DNA from: Saprospiraceae bacterium
GTDB taxonomy: Bacteria; Bacteroidota; Bacteroidia; Chitinophagales; Saprospiraceae
Assembly: GCA_023299965.1 (NCBI GenBank)
Contig: JALZVN010000370.1
Location: 1 to 20,723 of the forward strand
Reading direction: 5' to 3'
Length of the DNA stretch: 20,723 nucleotides
Below are positions 7,958-15,784 of the stretch, piece by piece; the stretch's first letter is position 1; the number at the start of each line of letters is the position of its first letter. The position numbers and the translations under genes are program-made. The notes under the pieces were generated by a model that was not told where the DNA came from, did not search any database, and was given only the letters and a program-made list of their open reading frames with translations.

Positions 7958-9163
7958 TTATACAATTTCTATTATAGTTGCTATTCCCATACCACCTCCT
8001 ACACACAATGTGGCAAGTCCAGTATTTTTCTTTTGGCGAATAAGCTCATTCATTAAAGTGCCCAATATCATACAGCCTGTTGCTCCTAGAGGATGCCCCA
8101 TTGCAATAGCACCACCATTGACATTTAATATAGCAGGATCGATATCCATATCTCTCTGAAATTTTAATACTGGCGAAGCAAATGCCTCATTCATCTCCCA
8201 CAGGTCGATATCCTCCTTATTCATACCTATATTTTTCAGGGCTCTTTTCGTAGCCGGTGTAGGTCCTTGTAACATGAGTGTAGGATCGGTACTAGCGTTT
8301 CCTACAGAAATGATTTTTGCTTTTGGTGTCAAACCTAATCTTTTCCCCATTTCTGCACTTCCAATTAACATCAAAGCAGCTCCATCAACAATACCACTAG
8401 AATTTCCCGCAGTATGCAAGTGTTTTATTCTTTCTACTACAGGATATTTTCTCATAGCAATGGCATCAAAGCCTATCGAACCAATCTTTTCGAATGCAGG
8501 CTTGAGCTTAGCTAAGCCCTCAAGGCTCGTACTCGGTCTGAGATGCTCATCTTTTTCTAGCACTAGCATCCCAGCAGTATTGTGTATTGGAATAGTTGCA
8601 CTATCAAAATATCCAGCCTCCCAAGCTTTAGCTGCTCTTTGCTGAGACTGCAATGCATAAGCATCTAATACCTCTCTATCGTAATCTTCAAGCGTAGCAA
8701 TTAAGTCAGCAGAAATACCTTGTGGTACATAGCCAATATGGGTAATAACACTTGGATCAAACAACATCGCTCCACCGTCAGATTCAATTGCGGTGCGGCT
8801 CATACTTTCTATTCCTCCTGCAATAATCAAATCTTCCCAACCACTCCTAATTTTCATTGCCGCGAGATTGACGGCTTCTAATCCTGAAGCGCAAAATCTA
8901 TTGAGTTGAAATCCAGATACCTTATTACTCCAATCCGCAAATAAAAGTGCGGACTTAGCGATATTAGCGCCTTGTTCACCTACTGGGCTTACGCAGCCTA
9001 TAATTGCATCATTGACAAGAGTAGTATCTAAGTCATTTCTTTTTTGAATCGCCTTGAAGCAATTAGCAAGCAGTTCTATAGGCTTGATTTGATAGAGCGC
9101 GCCCGTTTTCTTGGCTTTGCCTCGTGGGGTTTTAATCGCATCATAGATAAAAGCTTCATTCAT
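7958..9163 (-). CDS. fadI: Acetyl-CoA C-acyltransferase (3-ketoacyl-CoA thiolase)
   Basis: The 401-residue protein shows all three thiolase catalytic blocks: nucleophile C91 in NRFCASGLEA, the histidine in GGAIAMGHPLGATG, and the second cysteine in LCVGGGMG near the C-terminus. It cleaves 3-ketoacyl-CoA with CoA to give acetyl-CoA and a shortened acyl-CoA, the last step of each beta-oxidation round. It is the first gene of the operon and ends 5 nt before the fadJ start, the usual partner arrangement. The length and the absence of a targeting sequence fit a cytoplasmic bacterial enzyme. The symbol could equally be fadA; an acetoacetyl-CoA thiolase is less likely given the fused hydratase-dehydrogenase next door. 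A possible promoter lies just upstream. Confidence 0.92.
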   Translation of the reverse strand: MNEAFIYDAIKTPRGKAKKTGALYQIKPIELLANCFKAIQKRNDLDTTLVNDAIIGCVSPVGEQGANIAKSALLFADWSNKVSGFQLNRFCASGLEAVNLAAMKIRSGWEDLIIAGGIESMSRTAIESDGGAMLFDPSVITHIGYVPQGISADLIATLEDYDREVLDAYALQSQQRAAKAWEAGYFDSATIPIHNTAGMLVLEKDEHLRPSTSLEGLAKLKPAFEKIGSIGFDAIAMRKYPVVERIKHLHTAGNSSGIVDGAALMLIGSAEMGKRLGLTPKAKIISVGNASTDPTLMLQGPTPATKRALKNIGMNKEDIDLWEMNEAFASPVLKFQRDMDIDPAILNVNGGAIAMGHPLGATGCMILGTLMNELIRQKKNTGLATLCVGGGMGIATIIEIV

Positions 9164-9210
9164 GAATGGCCTATTTTTTTCAGAAAAAGATCTCCTTAAT
9201 TAACGGAGCT

Positions 9211-9241
9211 CAAATTTATTAATAATATTCGCCTATCCTAA
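9211..9241 (-). promoter_or_regulatory. Possible promoter of the fad operon
   Basis: On the minus strand TAAATTTG (9218-9211) matches the TAnnTTTG box exactly. About 19 nt upstream is TTAG, a weak version of the -33 TTTG. The predicted start would leave roughly 40-45 nt of leader before the thiolase ATG at 9163. The -7 match is clear; the weak -33 keeps this tentative. Confidence 0.4.
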
Positions 9242-9426
9242 GGAGTCAGCGATAACTAAACGTTTTATTACCTATTCACAATGCTAAACCATCACCTAGA
9301 ATAAGCTATAGTTATTCATCCTATTTAGGAAAATTGACTTCGTTTCCTCAAAGACTATTCAATTACTAATATCTAAAATATACAGCACAAGTATGTTTTG
9401 CATATCTTGGTCCCAAAGTATACGAT

Positions 9427-9747
9427 ATGGCAAGACGCAAAAAAAAGATGACTACATTCAGCAAAATGCTAATTTTTCTACTAGTCGTATCCCCAATGCT
9501 ATTCTTTGGAATATCGTATGCAACAGGAGTAGATGGCATAGGCAGTGTTAAATCCTTTTTAGGTATATCTAAAAAAACGCAGGAAAATAACAAAAGTTAT
9601 ACTCCTCCCCCCTCTATTACCCCTGAGGAAAGAGATGATATGTACAAACAAATCGAAGAAATGAAGCAACAACTCCGACAAAAGAATATGGAAATCAAAA
9701 AGCTTCAATCAGAACTGGATAGTGCAAAAGCGGGAAACAATCAGTAA
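9427..9747 (+). CDS. Small inner-membrane protein with C-terminal coiled coil, function unknown
   Basis: The 106-residue protein starts with the very basic stretch MARRKKK. A single hydrophobic segment (about residues 13-32, rich in L, F, V and I) follows. Then come a Pro-rich linker (TPPPSITP) and a charged heptad-like helix (about 68-102, Glu/Lys/Gln with regular Leu, Ile and Met) that should form a coiled coil. The topology would be a basic cytoplasmic N-terminus, one membrane pass and a helical domain outside; a cleaved signal peptide is possible. I do not recognise a family. It is divergent from the fad operon and lies 64 nt before the glycosyltransferase on the same strand, so the two may be co-transcribed. 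Confidence 0.7.
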   Translation: MARRKKKMTTFSKMLIFLLVVSPMLFFGISYATGVDGIGSVKSFLGISKKTQENNKSYTPPPSITPEERDDMYKQIEEMKQQLRQKNMEIKKLQSELDSAKAGNNQ

Positions 9748-9811
9748 TTTTTGACACTAAACATTCAATTCCAGTGTTTAATAAGTCTTATGCCATTAAC
9801 AACAATATTTA

Positions 9812-10579
9812 ATGCCTAATCTATCTGTAGTCATAATTACCTTCAACGAGGAAAAGAATATTGCTAGGTGCATTGATTCGATACTCCCTATTGCAGATGA
9901 TGTGGTTATTGTTGATTCCTTCTCAACAGATAAAACCAAGGAGATAGCCTTATCCAAAAACTGTCGATTCATCCAGCACGAATTCGAAGGATATATCGAA
10001 CAGAAAAATTGGGCAATTACACAAGCTAAATTTCCACATATCTTATCTCTAGATGCCGATGAAGCATTGTCAAATGAATTACAAGTCGCTATTTCCAAGC
10101 TAAAAGACAATTGGGATGCCGATGGCTATTATTTCAACCGCCTTACAAATTATTGCGGCAAATGGATCAAGCACTGCGGCTGGTATCCAGATCAAAAACT
10201 GCGCCTTTGGGACAGTAGAAAGGGCAAATGGTCGGGCACCAATCCACATGATAAATATGAACTTCAATCCGGGAGTAGGCAGAAGCATCTCCCAGGAGAT
10301 TTATTTCACTATTCTTTTTACAGCATTTCTCAGCATATCTTACAAATAGAAAAATTTTCTTCCATTGCTGCTCAAGAAGCCGTTACTAAAGGGAAACGCA
10401 TTGGTATATTTAGCCTGCTTCTTAAGCCAATCTGGAAATTTTTCAGAAGCTACCTAATCAAATTAGGCTTTTTAGATGGATACTATGGCTTTGTTATTTG
10501 TACTCTCTCCGCTTTTTCTACCTTTCTTAGAGGACTCAAAATAGTAGAGCTCAACAAGCATCAAGATTCCCTAAAATAA
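9812..10579 (+). CDS. Family 2 glycosyltransferase, LPS-core (WaaE/KdtX-like) type
   Basis: The 255-residue protein opens with the GT-A pattern SVVIITFNEEKNI, then VIVDSFSTDKT, and has a metal-binding DxD at D81-A82-D83 inside LSLDADE. EQKNWAI and the Cys/Trp-rich block around YCGKWIKHCGWYPDQKLRLW are typical of the lipopolysaccharide-core transferases related to WaaE. Such enzymes add a sugar from a nucleotide donor to lipid A-core or another surface glycan on the inner face of the cytoplasmic membrane. The C-terminus is rich in hydrophobic and basic residues (IFSLLLKPIWKFFRSYL), consistent with membrane attachment. No other glycan gene is adjacent. Family is secure; donor and acceptor sugars cannot be read from sequence. 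Confidence 0.87.
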   Translation: MPNLSVVIITFNEEKNIARCIDSILPIADDVVIVDSFSTDKTKEIALSKNCRFIQHEFEGYIEQKNWAITQAKFPHILSLDADEALSNELQVAISKLKDNWDADGYYFNRLTNYCGKWIKHCGWYPDQKLRLWDSRKGKWSGTNPHDKYELQSGSRQKHLPGDLFHYSFYSISQHILQIEKFSSIAAQEAVTKGKRIGIFSLLLKPIWKFFRSYLIKLGFLDGYYGFVICTLSAFSTFLRGLKIVELNKHQDSLK

Positions 10580-10727
10580 TTTACCTCTAATTTCTATAAG
10601 AAAAGCCTCTGTAGAATCGTTTTACGGACCAAGAAAGAAAACTATAACTTTTAATCTTGGGGAACTTCGCTCAGAACTAGTTACTTTTACTTTTTCACCT
10701 TAATTGTTAAATAAAATAATAAGCATA

Positions 10728-11675
10728 ATGGCTAAAATACTCATTAATGATGGCATCCACCCAGATGGAAAGAAAATGATGGAAGACGCAGGTTTCACAG
10801 TCAATACAACCAAAATCCCTCAAGAAGAGCTAGCGCAAAAGCTTCCAGAATATGATGCAATTTGCGTACGAAGTGCTACAAAGGTGCGTCAAGAGCTTAT
10901 TGATCAATGTCCAAATCTAAAAGTAATAGCTAGAGGAGGCGTGGGACTAGATAATATTGACGTGGATTATGCTAAGTCTAAGTCCATACAAGTGGTGAAT
11001 ACACCAGCTGCTTCTTCTGAGGCAGTGGCAGAATTGACATTTGCACATATATATACACTTTCAAGGTCTCTACACAAGGCTAACAGAGAAATGAATAATG
11101 GAGAATTCAAAAAGCTCAAAAAGTCTTACGCTAAAGGAGTTCAACTCAGAGGTAAAACAATAGGTATTATTGGCCTAGGTCGTATCGGACAAGAAACGGC
11201 TAGAATCGCTCTTTCCCTTGGGATGAATGTTCTTCCTGTGGATAAAATGCTAGACAAAGCGACCATAACGCTAAAGTTAGGCGGTGGCGCAGCTCCCGTT
11301 TCTGTAGAAGTAAAAACTACCGATATGGACACCATGCTATCTTCTAGTGATTATATTTCTGTCCATGTCCCATTCTCGGGTGGAAAAGCCATCATCGGCA
11401 AAGAAGAAATTCAAAAACTAAAGGATGGTGCAATATTAGTCAACACAGCCCGTGGAGGCACATATGACGAGAACGCTTTGTTAGAAGGATTGCAATCCGG
11501 AAAACTAGCAGGCGTAGGACTGGATGTTTTCGAAAATGAGCCGCAACCTCGTAAAGAATTGTTAAACCACCCTGGAATTTCAGTGTCACCCCACATAGGT
11601 GCTGCAACCACCGAAGCTCAGAGAAACATAGGTATTGAATTGGCTGAAAAGTTAATAAAACATCTAAACTGCTAA
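10728..11675 (+). CDS. serA: D-3-phosphoglycerate dehydrogenase-like 2-hydroxyacid dehydrogenase
   Basis: From the ATG at 10728 the protein has 315 residues. An in-frame TTG at 10704 would add eight residues, but the ATG fits the family start MAKILIND better. It has the NAD-binding GLGRIG (149-154), the substrate loop RGGVGLDNID, the catalytic Arg in VNTARGGTYDE, the Glu in DVFENEP and the His in SPHIGAATTEAQ. The reaction expected is oxidation of 3-phosphoglycerate to 3-phosphohydroxypyruvate, the first step of serine biosynthesis. It lacks a C-terminal ACT domain, so the allosteric serine control of the long SerA forms is not expected. No serC or serB is adjacent. Another member of the D-isomer-specific dehydrogenases remains possible. 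Confidence 0.82.
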   Translation: MAKILINDGIHPDGKKMMEDAGFTVNTTKIPQEELAQKLPEYDAICVRSATKVRQELIDQCPNLKVIARGGVGLDNIDVDYAKSKSIQVVNTPAASSEAVAELTFAHIYTLSRSLHKANREMNNGEFKKLKKSYAKGVQLRGKTIGIIGLGRIGQETARIALSLGMNVLPVDKMLDKATITLKLGGGAAPVSVEVKTTDMDTMLSSSDYISVHVPFSGGKAIIGKEEIQKLKDGAILVNTARGGTYDENALLEGLQSGKLAGVGLDVFENEPQPRKELLNHPGISVSPHIGAATTEAQRNIGIELAEKLIKHLNC

Positions 11676-11697
11676 AAAATCATGTCACAATTTTAGC
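11671..11697 (+). terminator. Weak A+T-rich hairpin at the end of the serA-like gene
   Basis: GCTAAAA (11671-11677) and TTTTAGC (11691-11697) are exact 7-bp complements around 13 nt, and the left arm includes the TAA stop codon. Four of the seven pairs are A:T from the TTTT run, and no separate U-run follows. It may act as a weak terminator or stabilise the 3' end. Confidence 0.3.
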
Positions 11698-11777
11698 TTC
11701 ACAAAAGTATATTCCTAGGTTTTGGTCTGCATATTGATGTTAACATAACAGCAATTTTAGATTAAACCCTAGGTACT

Positions 11778-12593
11778 ATGCGAATTACGTTACTTTTCAT
11801 TTTTTCAATTTTCGGTTACTTTGCGCAAGCACAGTATGCCCATCTTGACATGAGTGATCGAAAGACACCTACAGATGCGAGAGTTGAAACAATGGCTGTT
11901 CCTGACAACCTGATACGAAAGTATAAAAGAGATGCAGCTAGACTTGCACTTCGATTGGAGGCAGGACCAGAAGATTTGCGTTTCAGCAATATTGATATCC
12001 CCTATGAGAAGATCGAGTCAATCTTTGAACTTCTTAAAAACATTTATTTATCTGGAGAGATAGGAAAATCAATAGCTAGGTGTAATGTTCACACCTTTCC
12101 AAATCCTTCTATAGATCAAATCAAAATAATCTACAGTAAAGATGCCGATTGGGCAAACCTTCTAAATGAAGGCATTGCAGAAACAACATCAGAAGAATTC
12201 AATGACTTATTAGATCAGTATGATTTAGTCATCGAAAACCAAAAGCAGTGGACAGATGATGAGGACGTGATGGTCATTCGAGCAGCAGAACCAATCAACA
12301 TGGCTGCTTTAGCCAATGAGTTTTACAATATTGAAGGTATCACTGAGATAGACTTAGGTATTCCTGAAGTCAAAGGAAATGATATAGAAATAGAAAAAAC
12401 AACTAGTGGATGGGACGTAACGTACTACCTTACTATTGGAAGCTCGCTTTTAGATACCACAAGAAAGCAGCATGTCTGGAAATACGAAATCAGCGATGAA
12501 GGAAAAGTAACTTTCATTTCTGAAGATGGTGAACCTATTCCAGATTGGATGAAATGCGACAATACACCGGTAACTAACCTTTATGGTGGATAA
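11778..12593 (+). CDS. Secreted protein of unknown function ending in Tyr-Gly-Gly
   Basis: The 271-residue protein starts with a clear signal peptide: M-R, a hydrophobic core ITLLFIFSIFGYF, and a signal peptidase I site AQA before QYA at about residue 18. The mature part is acidic, with mixed helix and strand character. A segment around DLVIENQKQWTDDEDVMVIRAA leads into a likely strand-rich C-terminal half (WDVTYYLTIGSSLL). I recognise no catalytic motif and no family. The end, NLYGG, shares the final bases ATGGTGGATAA with the secreted protein at 16579-17283. It is 102 bp downstream of the serA-like gene and has its own strong terminator. Location in the periplasm, outer membrane or outside is expected. 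Confidence 0.72.
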   Translation: MRITLLFIFSIFGYFAQAQYAHLDMSDRKTPTDARVETMAVPDNLIRKYKRDAARLALRLEAGPEDLRFSNIDIPYEKIESIFELLKNIYLSGEIGKSIARCNVHTFPNPSIDQIKIIYSKDADWANLLNEGIAETTSEEFNDLLDQYDLVIENQKQWTDDEDVMVIRAAEPINMAALANEFYNIEGITEIDLGIPEVKGNDIEIEKTTSGWDVTYYLTIGSSLLDTTRKQHVWKYEISDEGKVTFISEDGEPIPDWMKCDNTPVTNLYGG

Positions 12594-12642
12594 AAAAATC
12601 ATCATCGCCTAGAAAATCACATAAATACTAAAAAAAATAATT

Positions 12643-12678
12643 CCTTTCTGAAATAACTCAGAAAGGTTTTGTTTTTTT
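12643..12678 (+). terminator. Rho-independent terminator after the secreted-protein gene
   Basis: CCTTTCTGA (12643-12651) pairs perfectly with TCAGAAAGG (12658-12666) around a 6-nt loop. It is followed by TTTTGTTTTTTT. The T-run ends just 24 bp before the elaA start, so elaA must have a promoter inside or after this hairpin, or depend on read-through. Confidence 0.93.
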
Positions 12679-12701
12679 GGGCTAAGCAAATCACTTTTCT
12701 T

Positions 12702-13157
12702 ATGCCACTAGATTATTCCTGTTATACATACGATGACCTATCTAAGGCTCAATTATATGACCTCATGCAGCTCCGGCAGGAGGTTTTTGTAGTAGAACAA
12801 AACTGCCCTTATCTAGACGCAGATGGAAAAGATCTTGAGGCACACCATTTACTAGGAGTAGACAGCAACAATAAAATCCAAGCTTATACACGCCTACTTC
12901 CAAAAGGCACTTCCTATGCAGAGTACTGTTCGATAGGAAGAGTCCTAACATCCAGCAGCATCAGAAGAACTGGAGAAGGAATTATCTTAATGAAAAATTC
13001 GATTCATTTTTGCCAGTTGCTTTTTCCAGGCCAAGCGCTTAAGATTTCTGCCCAATGCTACCTTGACTCATTCTATCAAAATTTAGGCTTCATTCCCATA
13101 GGTGAAAAATATCTAGAAGATGATATCCCGCATCAAGCAATGATTTATTCAGCTTGA
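12702..13157 (+). CDS. elaA: ElaA-type GNAT N-acetyltransferase
   Basis: From the ATG at 12702 the protein has 151 residues, the usual ElaA length. The diagnostic ElaA block is present: LMQLRQEVFVVEQNCPYLDADGKD is spread over residues 21-44 and followed by AHHLLG. The GNAT acetyl-CoA region follows around SIGRVLTSSSIRRTGEG, with a C-terminal YQNLGFIPIGEKYLEDDIPHQAM. ElaA proteins are predicted cytoplasmic acetyltransferases whose substrate is not established. An upstream TTG at 12669 would start inside the U-run of the preceding terminator and adds a sequence unlike the family, so I reject it. A G+C-rich, repeat-like region begins 17 bp after the stop. Confidence 0.88.
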   Translation: MPLDYSCYTYDDLSKAQLYDLMQLRQEVFVVEQNCPYLDADGKDLEAHHLLGVDSNNKIQAYTRLLPKGTSYAEYCSIGRVLTSSSIRRTGEGIILMKNSIHFCQLLFPGQALKISAQCYLDSFYQNLGFIPIGEKYLEDDIPHQAMIYSA

Positions 13158-13171
13158 TATATTGATTTGTT

Positions 13172-13405
13172 TTTGGGCGTGCCCTATAAAGAGCCCTACC
13201 TCCATCCAGACGCACATAGGTCAGGTGTTCCATGGCCAGGTCCGAGGCTCTCCAGCCATGCTCGACTGGACTGACACAAGCCCTCCCCTCTTCTACTTTA
13301 GAGTTCATTCAGTGTACCCTAATCGACAATTACATGATAGATGAAAATTGGTAGAACGGCCGGCCGCTTTGTGTCACCATTCCACCCCTTCACGCGGCTC
13401 CCCAC
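13172..13405 (+). repeat. Candidate dispersed intergenic element, copy A
   Basis: This gene-free stretch between elaA (+) and the phosphohexomutase (-) is clearly richer in G+C than its surroundings. It opens TTTGGGCGTGCCC (13172-13184), contains the core AGGTCCGAGGCTCTCCA (13238-13254), the self-complementary CGGCCGGCCG (13357-13366), and closes near CCTTCACGCGGCTCC. CATGGC (13231-13236) pairs with GCCATG (13255-13260) around the core. Copy B after guaB shares the core as AGGTCGGGCTCTCCA and a similar opening. From memory, strings of the form GGGCGTGCC, then GGTCGGGCT-TCC, then ATCCCTCACGC recur between genes in other Bacteroidota; I cannot verify that here. Boundaries are approximate. Confidence 0.5.
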
Positions 13406-13421
13406 CTCGCCAGAATGAGAC

Positions 13422-13453
13422 TTATACGCCATTTCAGTCTCCAAATGGTATAA
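13422..13453. repeat. Copy 2 of the ATGGTATAA palindrome, with a 2-nt bulge
   Basis: TTATAC-GC-CATTT (13422-13434) pairs with AAATGGTATAA (13443-13453) around an 8-nt spacer; the GC at 13428-13429 is the only interruption. The right arm is identical to that of the palindrome at 1632-1662. It directly abuts the terminator of the phosphohexomutase gene, again between convergent genes. Confidence 0.75.
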
Positions 13454-13491
13454 AAAAAGTGGCTACCCTTCTCATGAAGAATAACCACTTT
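13452..13491 (-). terminator. Rho-independent terminator of the phosphohexomutase gene
   Basis: In the minus-strand transcript, bases 13491-13476 and 13471-13456 form a continuous 16-bp stem closed by the loop AUGA. Thirteen pairs are Watson-Crick and three are G-U. The 3' arm runs straight into a U-run (CCACTTTTTTTA). It lies about 25 bp past the gene's stop. Confidence 0.9.
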
Positions 13492-13515
13492 AAAAATTCT
13501 TATCTAAGTACTATG

Positions 13516-14928
13516 CTAGGCAGTTGCCTTTTGCAATAAAGTACCTTGTGCTGCATCCAATATACTGCGCACCTCCTTAGCATCTGGAGCTTGAGCATAT
13601 ACACGCAATACAGGTTCTGTACCTGATGGACGTATCATCAACCACTTATCTTCAGCTAACCAAAATTTATATCCATCTATATTTTCTGTCTTTCCTACTT
13701 CGTAAGATCCAAAAGCAGAATATACATCATTCTTACAGTTATCGATAATACTGTGCTTCAATTCATCTGTGATATGAAGATCGTCTCTACCCGTAGAGAA
13801 AGCGCCAACCATATCATATATATCATGCACCAATTGCTTGATAGTCTTACCTGTCTTTGCCATGAACTCCATAACTAAAAGACCCATCCAGATACCATCT
13901 CTTTCAGGAATATGACCTTTCACAGCCAATCCACCAGACTCTTCCCCACCTACGACAACATCTTCTTGCGTCATAATCTCAGCAATGTACTTAAATCCTA
14001 TCTTTGTAACCTCTACATCTAGACCAAACTGCTTAGCCAGCTTTTCCATTTTGTCTGTAACAGAAAAAGTAATAATCACCTTACCCGTTTCATTCTTATA
14101 CTTAACCATGTAATTCAAAAGAAGAAGTAACAAGTGGTGTGAATCCACAAAGTTTCCATCTTCATCATACATCCCTATTCTATCAGCATCTCCATCATTA
14201 GCAAGACCTACTGTGATAGAAGCGTCATTCTTGATAGTTTCAGAAAGCTTACCTAAGTTTTTATGAATAGGCTCAGGAGCTTGTCCTTTGAAAGAAGGAT
14301 CATCATCGCAATGCAACAATACTGCACCTGGCAAAAGTTTACGCACTGCGTTTTGACCAGCACCATACATAGCATCATATGCTACTTTAAAGGGGGCGTT
14401 ATTGATCAAGTCCAAATCAAAATTAGCCTTTACATGATCTAGATAGATAGTTTCTAAATCCACATATTCCAATAAGCCATTCTCTGTCATAGCATCCATC
14501 GACATAGGCTCCGCAGTGCACACATCTGGCAAGAGCGCTTCTACTGCTGCGATATCCGCAGGAATAGTAGGTCCCCCGAAGTTAGACTTCAGCTTAAAAC
14601 CATTGTATGTAGGTGGATTGTGACTCGCTGTGATTACTACTCCTAAATCAGACTTAGTCTTCACTACACCCAATGAAACCATTGGAGTAGAAACAAAACC
14701 TTTAGCCAGTTTCACTTTGATGCCATGTGCACCAAATATCTTAGTTGCAGTTTCAGCAAATAGCTTTCCACCGAATCTACAATCGTGTCCGATCACTACG
14801 CTTGTGTAGTTCTTTTCTTTCATCCAGAGAGCTGTCCCCTCTGTTACTCTCATTACGTTGTCTACTGTATAGTCATCCGCAATTATGGCTCTCCAGCCAT
14901 CAGTACCAAATTTTATCTTTGTTGCCAT
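13516..14928 (-). CDS. Phosphohexomutase (phosphoglucomutase/phosphomannomutase family)
   Basis: The 470-residue protein has the complete alpha-D-phosphohexomutase set: FGTDGWRA near the N-terminus, the phospho-serine loop TASHNP with S102, the magnesium loop DGDADRIG, the sugar-binding GGEESGG and the C-terminal phosphate-binding PSGTEPVLRVYAQ. It interconverts the 1-phosphate and 6-phosphate of glucose, mannose or a related hexose, feeding glycogen, cell-wall and LPS precursors. GlmM usually has a TASHNPxxDNG context, whereas here the loop continues PPTYNGFK, which favours a PgcA/ManB-type glucose or mannose enzyme over GlmM. It is transcribed alone and ends in a strong terminator. The family is certain; the sugar preference is not. 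Confidence 0.92.
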   Translation of the reverse strand: MATKIKFGTDGWRAIIADDYTVDNVMRVTEGTALWMKEKNYTSVVIGHDCRFGGKLFAETATKIFGAHGIKVKLAKGFVSTPMVSLGVVKTKSDLGVVITASHNPPTYNGFKLKSNFGGPTIPADIAAVEALLPDVCTAEPMSMDAMTENGLLEYVDLETIYLDHVKANFDLDLINNAPFKVAYDAMYGAGQNAVRKLLPGAVLLHCDDDPSFKGQAPEPIHKNLGKLSETIKNDASITVGLANDGDADRIGMYDEDGNFVDSHHLLLLLLNYMVKYKNETGKVIITFSVTDKMEKLAKQFGLDVEVTKIGFKYIAEIMTQEDVVVGGEESGGLAVKGHIPERDGIWMGLLVMEFMAKTGKTIKQLVHDIYDMVGAFSTGRDDLHITDELKHSIIDNCKNDVYSAFGSYEVGKTENIDGYKFWLAEDKWLMIRPSGTEPVLRVYAQAPDAKEVRSILDAAQGTLLQKATA

Positions 14929-15054
14929 TTTAAATATATTCTTTTACACAAGATACGTAAAGAATAACACTCGAGTTTTGATTTTCCCCATAAAAAAACA
15001 CTCTGATTATCATATACTTATCATCCAGTAGCATCCATTGTATAGCACATATTA

Positions 15055-15084
15055 TTGTAATATGTTGATTATTTGTTATCTTTA
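15055..15084 (+). promoter_or_regulatory. Bacteroidota-type promoter for pcm
   Basis: TTG (15055-15057) is followed after 19 nt by TATCTTTA (15077-15084), one base off TAnnTTTG. Transcription would start near 15090 and leave about 26 nt of leader before the GTG at 15116. Confidence 0.5.
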
Positions 15085-15115
15085 AAGCCATACTCTAACA
15101 GGATAATTATACTAC

Positions 15116-15760
15116 GTGAAAGATCTTTTTTGGCATAAAGGACTAAGAAAAAAGATGGTAACCACCGTCAAGTCAAAAGGAATTACGGACATGAACGTCC
15201 TTCATGCACTATACGCACTTCCAAGACACTACTTTGTAGAGAAAGCATTTGAGGAAAAAGCCTACGAGGATAAGGCCTTTCCTATAGAAAATGGTCAGAC
15301 TATCTCTCAGCCATATACCGTTGCTTATCAAACTCAACTGCTAGATATCAAAAGAAGAGATAAAGTACTAGAAATTGGCACTGGTTCTGGATATCAAGCA
15401 GCCATACTAGGACTGCTTGGCGCTAGAGTGTACACCATAGAACGACATAAAGTATTGTATCTCAATGCAAAGCGCTTACTTCATGATATTGGATTAAAAG
15501 GAATTCGATTTTTTCACAAAGATGGATACAAAGGCTTACCAGAGTTTGCTCCCTTCGACAAAATAATAGTCACTGCCGCAGCAAAGGATATTCCACAAAC
15601 TTTATTAGATCAGTTGGCTATTGGAGGTCAATTGGTGATTCCAGTGGGAGATAAAACGCAGACTATGTTGCGCATCACCAAAAAGACAGGAGGCGCCTTT
15701 CACAAAGAACAATTTGACAAGTTCAAATTTGTTCCTTTTCTAAGCGGGTTAGAAAATTAG
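15116..15760 (+). CDS. pcm: Protein-L-isoaspartate O-methyltransferase
   Basis: The 214-residue protein uses a GTG start. The next in-frame ATG, 13 codons later, would remove the conserved WHKGLRKKMV segment, so I keep the GTG. PRHYFV, AFPIENGQTISQPYTVA and the SAM-binding motif VLEIGTGSGYQAAIL are characteristic of PCMT enzymes. They are followed by VYTIER (acidic ribose-binding position) and FDKIIVTAAAKDIP. The enzyme transfers a methyl group from S-adenosylmethionine to isoaspartyl residues in aged proteins and so starts their repair. It should be cytoplasmic. It is transcribed alone from a TATCTTTA promoter and faces a lipoprotein gene across a long hairpin. Methyl transfer produces S-adenosylhomocysteine, the substrate of the ahcY product at the right edge. 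Confidence 0.93.
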   Translation: MKDLFWHKGLRKKMVTTVKSKGITDMNVLHALYALPRHYFVEKAFEEKAYEDKAFPIENGQTISQPYTVAYQTQLLDIKRRDKVLEIGTGSGYQAAILGLLGARVYTIERHKVLYLNAKRLLHDIGLKGIRFFHKDGYKGLPEFAPFDKIIVTAAAKDIPQTLLDQLAIGGQLVIPVGDKTQTMLRITKKTGGAFHKEQFDKFKFVPFLSGLEN

Positions 15761-15784
15761 GTCTCTATCATAGAGATGGGACTC

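Noticed and set aside
13090..13308. Minus-strand open frame of 72 codons over the end of elaA and the G+C-rich element
   Set aside because: It overlaps a well supported gene antisense, has no motif, and arises from the low stop-codon frequency of the G+C-rich repeat-like sequence.
13162..13344. Plus-strand open frame of 60 codons in the same gap
   Set aside because: The composition is unlike the surrounding genes, there is no motif, and it follows the repeat-like element; better explained as noncoding.
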